DNA of 7,243 nt. Source: Alphaproteobacteria bacterium. GTDB taxonomy: Bacteria; Pseudomonadota; Alphaproteobacteria; UBA8366; JADFVY01. Below the pieces are notes generated by a model that was not told the DNA's origin, searched no databases, and worked only from the letters and a program-made list of their open reading frames with translations. Both the position numbers and the translations under genes were made by a program. Positions 5,480 through 7,243 of this stretch are shown one piece after another. Position 1 is the first letter of the stretch. Each line of letters opens with the position of its first letter. The DNA lies in NCBI GenBank assembly GCA_029881615.1, contig JAOUMF010000092.1, positions 1 to 7,243 of the forward strand, written 5' to 3'.

Positions 5480-6403
5480 ATGCACAAGACGGGCGAGTCA
5501 AAGCCATCGGTTAAGCTGCCGGTCGTCGATACCGCGCTGGCAAGCTACCGGTTTCTTGTCGACCACCCGCGCGACCTGCTGCGGATCGGCTGGTTGCCGC
5601 TGATTTTGGTGTTTGCGGTTGCGCTGTATTTCGGCAGCTTCGATGCGATGACACCGGCAGCCTCCGGCCAGGCGACAGGCTGGACCGTGGTTCTGAACGG
5701 GCTGGCGGGATCGTTGGTTCAGGGGGCGATTTCGGTGATCGTTCTTGTCGCCTGGCACAGGCTGGTCATGAAAGATTACCGGATTGCCGGTCTGGAACAG
5801 CAAAAATCCGGCGGCCGGCCTGGCCTGCGCGAGGCCCTTTACTTCCTTCAGATGCTGCTGCTCTCGATACTGTTTTTGCTGCTGTGGCTGACGGTATTCC
5901 TGATTGCCGAATTCGTTTTGATCTTCGGATATCTGATTGTCGGCGGGCTTGGCGCGATCAAGTCGGCCAGTGCCGATCCCGAAGCATTTGGCCAGGACCC
6001 TGCCTTTGTTGTCCTGGGGTTCATAGCAATCGTAATTGGCCTGCTGCCGGCATTTTACGTGGCGCTGCGCCTGTCTCTGGTGCTACCGGCCACCGCGACC
6101 GAAGATCGCCGAGGCCGGCTCGCGCAGGCCTGGGCGGCCAGCGAGGGAAATGGCTGGCGCATGCTGTTTGCGACGATCCTGGCAATGCTGCCGATCGAAG
6201 CCTTTAATTTTGGAATTGGATATTTGGCGAGCGGAAACAGCGGAAACGCATTATATTATCCGCTCGTTTTATTGGCCAGTATAGGGTTGGTAATCATGAT
6301 GGCTGTTCTGGGAACCGTTTTGTCGCGCTGTTACGCTTTTCTTCAATATGGGGCGCCGATGACCGCTGAAATCGACACCAAAACCACGACGGGGTTGGCA
6401 TGA
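5480..6403 (+). CDS. Multi-pass membrane protein of unknown function (first of a tandem pair)
   Basis: A 307-residue inner-membrane protein that I cannot assign to a named family. After a polar N-terminus of about 30 residues there are roughly seven hydrophobic segments: 35-54, 73-95, 121-139, 141-159, 175-196, 229-250 and about 264-285. No signal peptide cleavage site or catalytic motif is seen. Recognisable landmarks are LLRIGWLP (33-40), LVAWHR (89-94), ALRLSLVLP (195-203) and WAASEGNGWRML (218-229), all with counterparts in the next gene. ATG 5480 has GGGA with a 6-nt spacer; an in-frame TTG at 5468 would add four residues. It follows the NDUFAF5-like gene by 21 bp and overlaps the next gene by 4 nt, so the three are probably one transcript. 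Most likely a structural or transport-like membrane protein; no function is proposed. Confidence 0.85.
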   Translation: MHKTGESKPSVKLPVVDTALASYRFLVDHPRDLLRIGWLPLILVFAVALYFGSFDAMTPAASGQATGWTVVLNGLAGSLVQGAISVIVLVAWHRLVMKDYRIAGLEQQKSGGRPGLREALYFLQMLLLSILFLLLWLTVFLIAEFVLIFGYLIVGGLGAIKSASADPEAFGQDPAFVVLGFIAIVIGLLPAFYVALRLSLVLPATATEDRRGRLAQAWAASEGNGWRMLFATILAMLPIEAFNFGIGYLASGNSGNALYYPLVLLASIGLVIMMAVLGTVLSRCYAFLQYGAPMTAEIDTKTTTGLA

Positions 6404-7179
6404 CCCGGGCGGTGGTGCTTCCTGTCCTGCCGGCCGTCCTGGCGGCCTGGCGGCAGTTCGCGGTGCGACCGGGTTATATGCTGCGCGTGGGCTGGATTCC
6501 CGCGTTGCTGATCTTTTCCGTTGGTGCGCTGTCGCAGACCGCCATGGGGCCAGCTCTCGCCGGTTTCTGGCGGGTCGTCCTGGCGCTGTTGAACTTCGCG
6601 GTGCTGGTTCAGGTTCTTGTAGCCTGGCAACGCTATGCATTGCCCGAAAGCCACCGGCGGAAGGGCGCGACGGGGCTGCGGGCGGGCCGCGCTGAATTTT
6701 TCAGCCTGCTTCATTTTCCGCTGGTCGGTGTTTTATTCGTGCCGCTGCTGATTCCCAATCTGATCGAAAATATGGTGGCCACACAGGGCATGCCAGGCGG
6801 TATGGGGGATATCGCAATCGGGTTAGTGGGGCTGGTGCTTCTGGTCTTCCCCGGCGGGTTGTTCCTGCTGCGCGCGACCCTGATGCTGACTGCCATCGCG
6901 GGCGCGGGAAATGCCAGGATATCGATGATCGCGACCGCCAATCGCGTCTGGTCGCTTGGCGCGGGCAACAGCATTCGGGTGCTGTTGATCTTCTATCTGA
7001 CCGTGCTGCCGGTGGCCCTGGCCCTGGCCCTGCTGCCGGACGATATGCCCGCATTGGCGCAGGCCGGGGCAAGCGGCGTCTTGCTCACGCTTTATGTCAT
7101 GCTGTGCGGTGGCGCTATGGCGGGGGCGTATGGACGACTGGCGGCGGATTCGGGCAAATCCGGGAAAGCCGTTTCATGA
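6400..7179 (+). CDS. Multi-pass membrane protein of unknown function (second of a tandem pair)
   Basis: A 259-residue inner-membrane protein with about six hydrophobic segments, apparently a distant paralogue of the preceding gene product. Corresponding landmarks are MLRVGWIP (27-34), LVAWQR (73-78), LLRATLMLTAIA in the middle, and WSLGAGNSIRVLL near residue 185, which mirrors the W....GN..R.L pattern of its neighbour. It lacks the long N-terminal extension and one hydrophobic stretch of the first protein. The start ATG at 6400 overlaps the previous stop (ATGA) and has GGGG at 6391-6394 with a 5-nt spacer, so coupled translation and a fixed stoichiometry are plausible. The two may form a heteromer; this is inference. 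The protein ends in a short polar tail (ADSGKSGKAVS). Confidence 0.85.
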   Translation: MTRAVVLPVLPAVLAAWRQFAVRPGYMLRVGWIPALLIFSVGALSQTAMGPALAGFWRVVLALLNFAVLVQVLVAWQRYALPESHRRKGATGLRAGRAEFFSLLHFPLVGVLFVPLLIPNLIENMVATQGMPGGMGDIAIGLVGLVLLVFPGGLFLLRATLMLTAIAGAGNARISMIATANRVWSLGAGNSIRVLLIFYLTVLPVALALALLPDDMPALAQAGASGVLLTLYVMLCGGAMAGAYGRLAADSGKSGKAVS

Positions 7180-7243
7180 ACGGTTCCGGGCCCGGCCTGT
7201 TCGAGGCGGTAATCGAAAGTTGGCGGCTGGAACCGTTCATGAA
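7173..7243. repeat. Perfect 15-bp inverted repeat at the window end
   Basis: The arm 7173-7187 (TTCATGAACGGTTCC) is the exact reverse complement of 7229-7243 (GGAACCGTTCATGAA), with 41 nt between. The right arm ends at the last base, so the repeat may be longer. The left arm contains the start codon of the last gene and the stop codon of the one before. In RNA the stem would cover the initiation site. Each arm also contains the 8-bp palindrome TTCATGAA. Confidence 0.8.
7176..7243 (+). CDS. Start of a further gene in the operon, truncated by the window end
   Basis: ATG at 7176 overlaps the preceding stop codon by 4 nt (ATGA), and GGGAA at 7162-7166 lies 9 nt before it. The frame stays open to the window end, giving 22 residues that begin MNGSGPGLFEAVIESWRLE. 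This is too short to recognise a family. The repeated ATGA junction pattern of the operon supports a real gene. However, both ends of the fragment are arms of an inverted repeat, so the last 15 bases could be an assembly artefact. Confidence 0.5.
   Translation, partial: MNGSGPGLFEAVIESWRLEPFM

Noticed and set aside
4487..5485. A 332-codon open frame on the minus strand opposite the NDUFAF5-like gene
   Set aside because: Its translation is rich in Arg, Gln and His with no recognisable domain, typical of the antisense frame of a GC-rich gene. The plus strand encodes a clear protein family.
1..7243. A defence island, mobile element, CRISPR array or biosynthetic cluster
   Set aside because: No transposase, integrase, nuclease, repeat array, toxin-antitoxin pair or synthase is seen; the genes are housekeeping or membrane proteins.

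Overview
The window looks like a chromosomal segment of an alphaproteobacterium. GC content is high (my impression; not computed) and several protein families have alphaproteobacterial or mitochondrial relatives. The clearest is a methyltransferase-like protein that closely resembles human NDUFAF5, a complex I assembly factor. The genus cannot be fixed from the sequence alone. Almost all of the window is coding, in four blocks. I see no tRNA, rRNA, CRISPR array, insertion sequence or phage gene, and no non-coding stretch longer than about 125 bp.

Block 1 (1-870, plus strand): the C-terminal end of a tungsten/molybdenum aldehyde:ferredoxin oxidoreductase family protein, cut by the window start, then tadA, the tRNA adenosine deaminase that makes inosine-34. 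Block 2 (883-2396): an AraC-type regulator on the minus strand, convergent with tadA, and a divergently transcribed AhpC/TSA-type peroxiredoxin-like gene. The two share a 125-bp AT-richer control region, so the regulator probably acts on this pair. A bidirectional hairpin terminator follows the peroxiredoxin.

Block 3 (2445-4423, minus strand): comF, grxC and a nitrilase-superfamily amidase most like deaminated-glutathione amidase (Nit1). grxC and the amidase overlap by 4 nt. A good sigma-70-like promoter lies between comF and grxC, so grxC and the amidase can be transcribed separately. Glutaredoxin and the amidase give the block a glutathione theme.

Block 4 (4532-7243, plus strand): the NDUFAF5-like gene, divergent from comF, followed by two multi-pass membrane proteins and the first codons of another gene. 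The last junctions are 4-nt ATGA overlaps, typical of a translationally coupled operon. The two membrane proteins share motifs at corresponding positions and look like an ancient tandem duplication of an uncharacterised family. The window ends in a perfect 15-bp inverted repeat that covers the start codon of the last gene. It is either an RNA/DNA regulatory element or a sign of an assembly fold-back.

Most of the window is ordinary housekeeping sequence. The least explained parts are the paired membrane proteins downstream of the complex I assembly homologue and the inverted repeat at the right edge.
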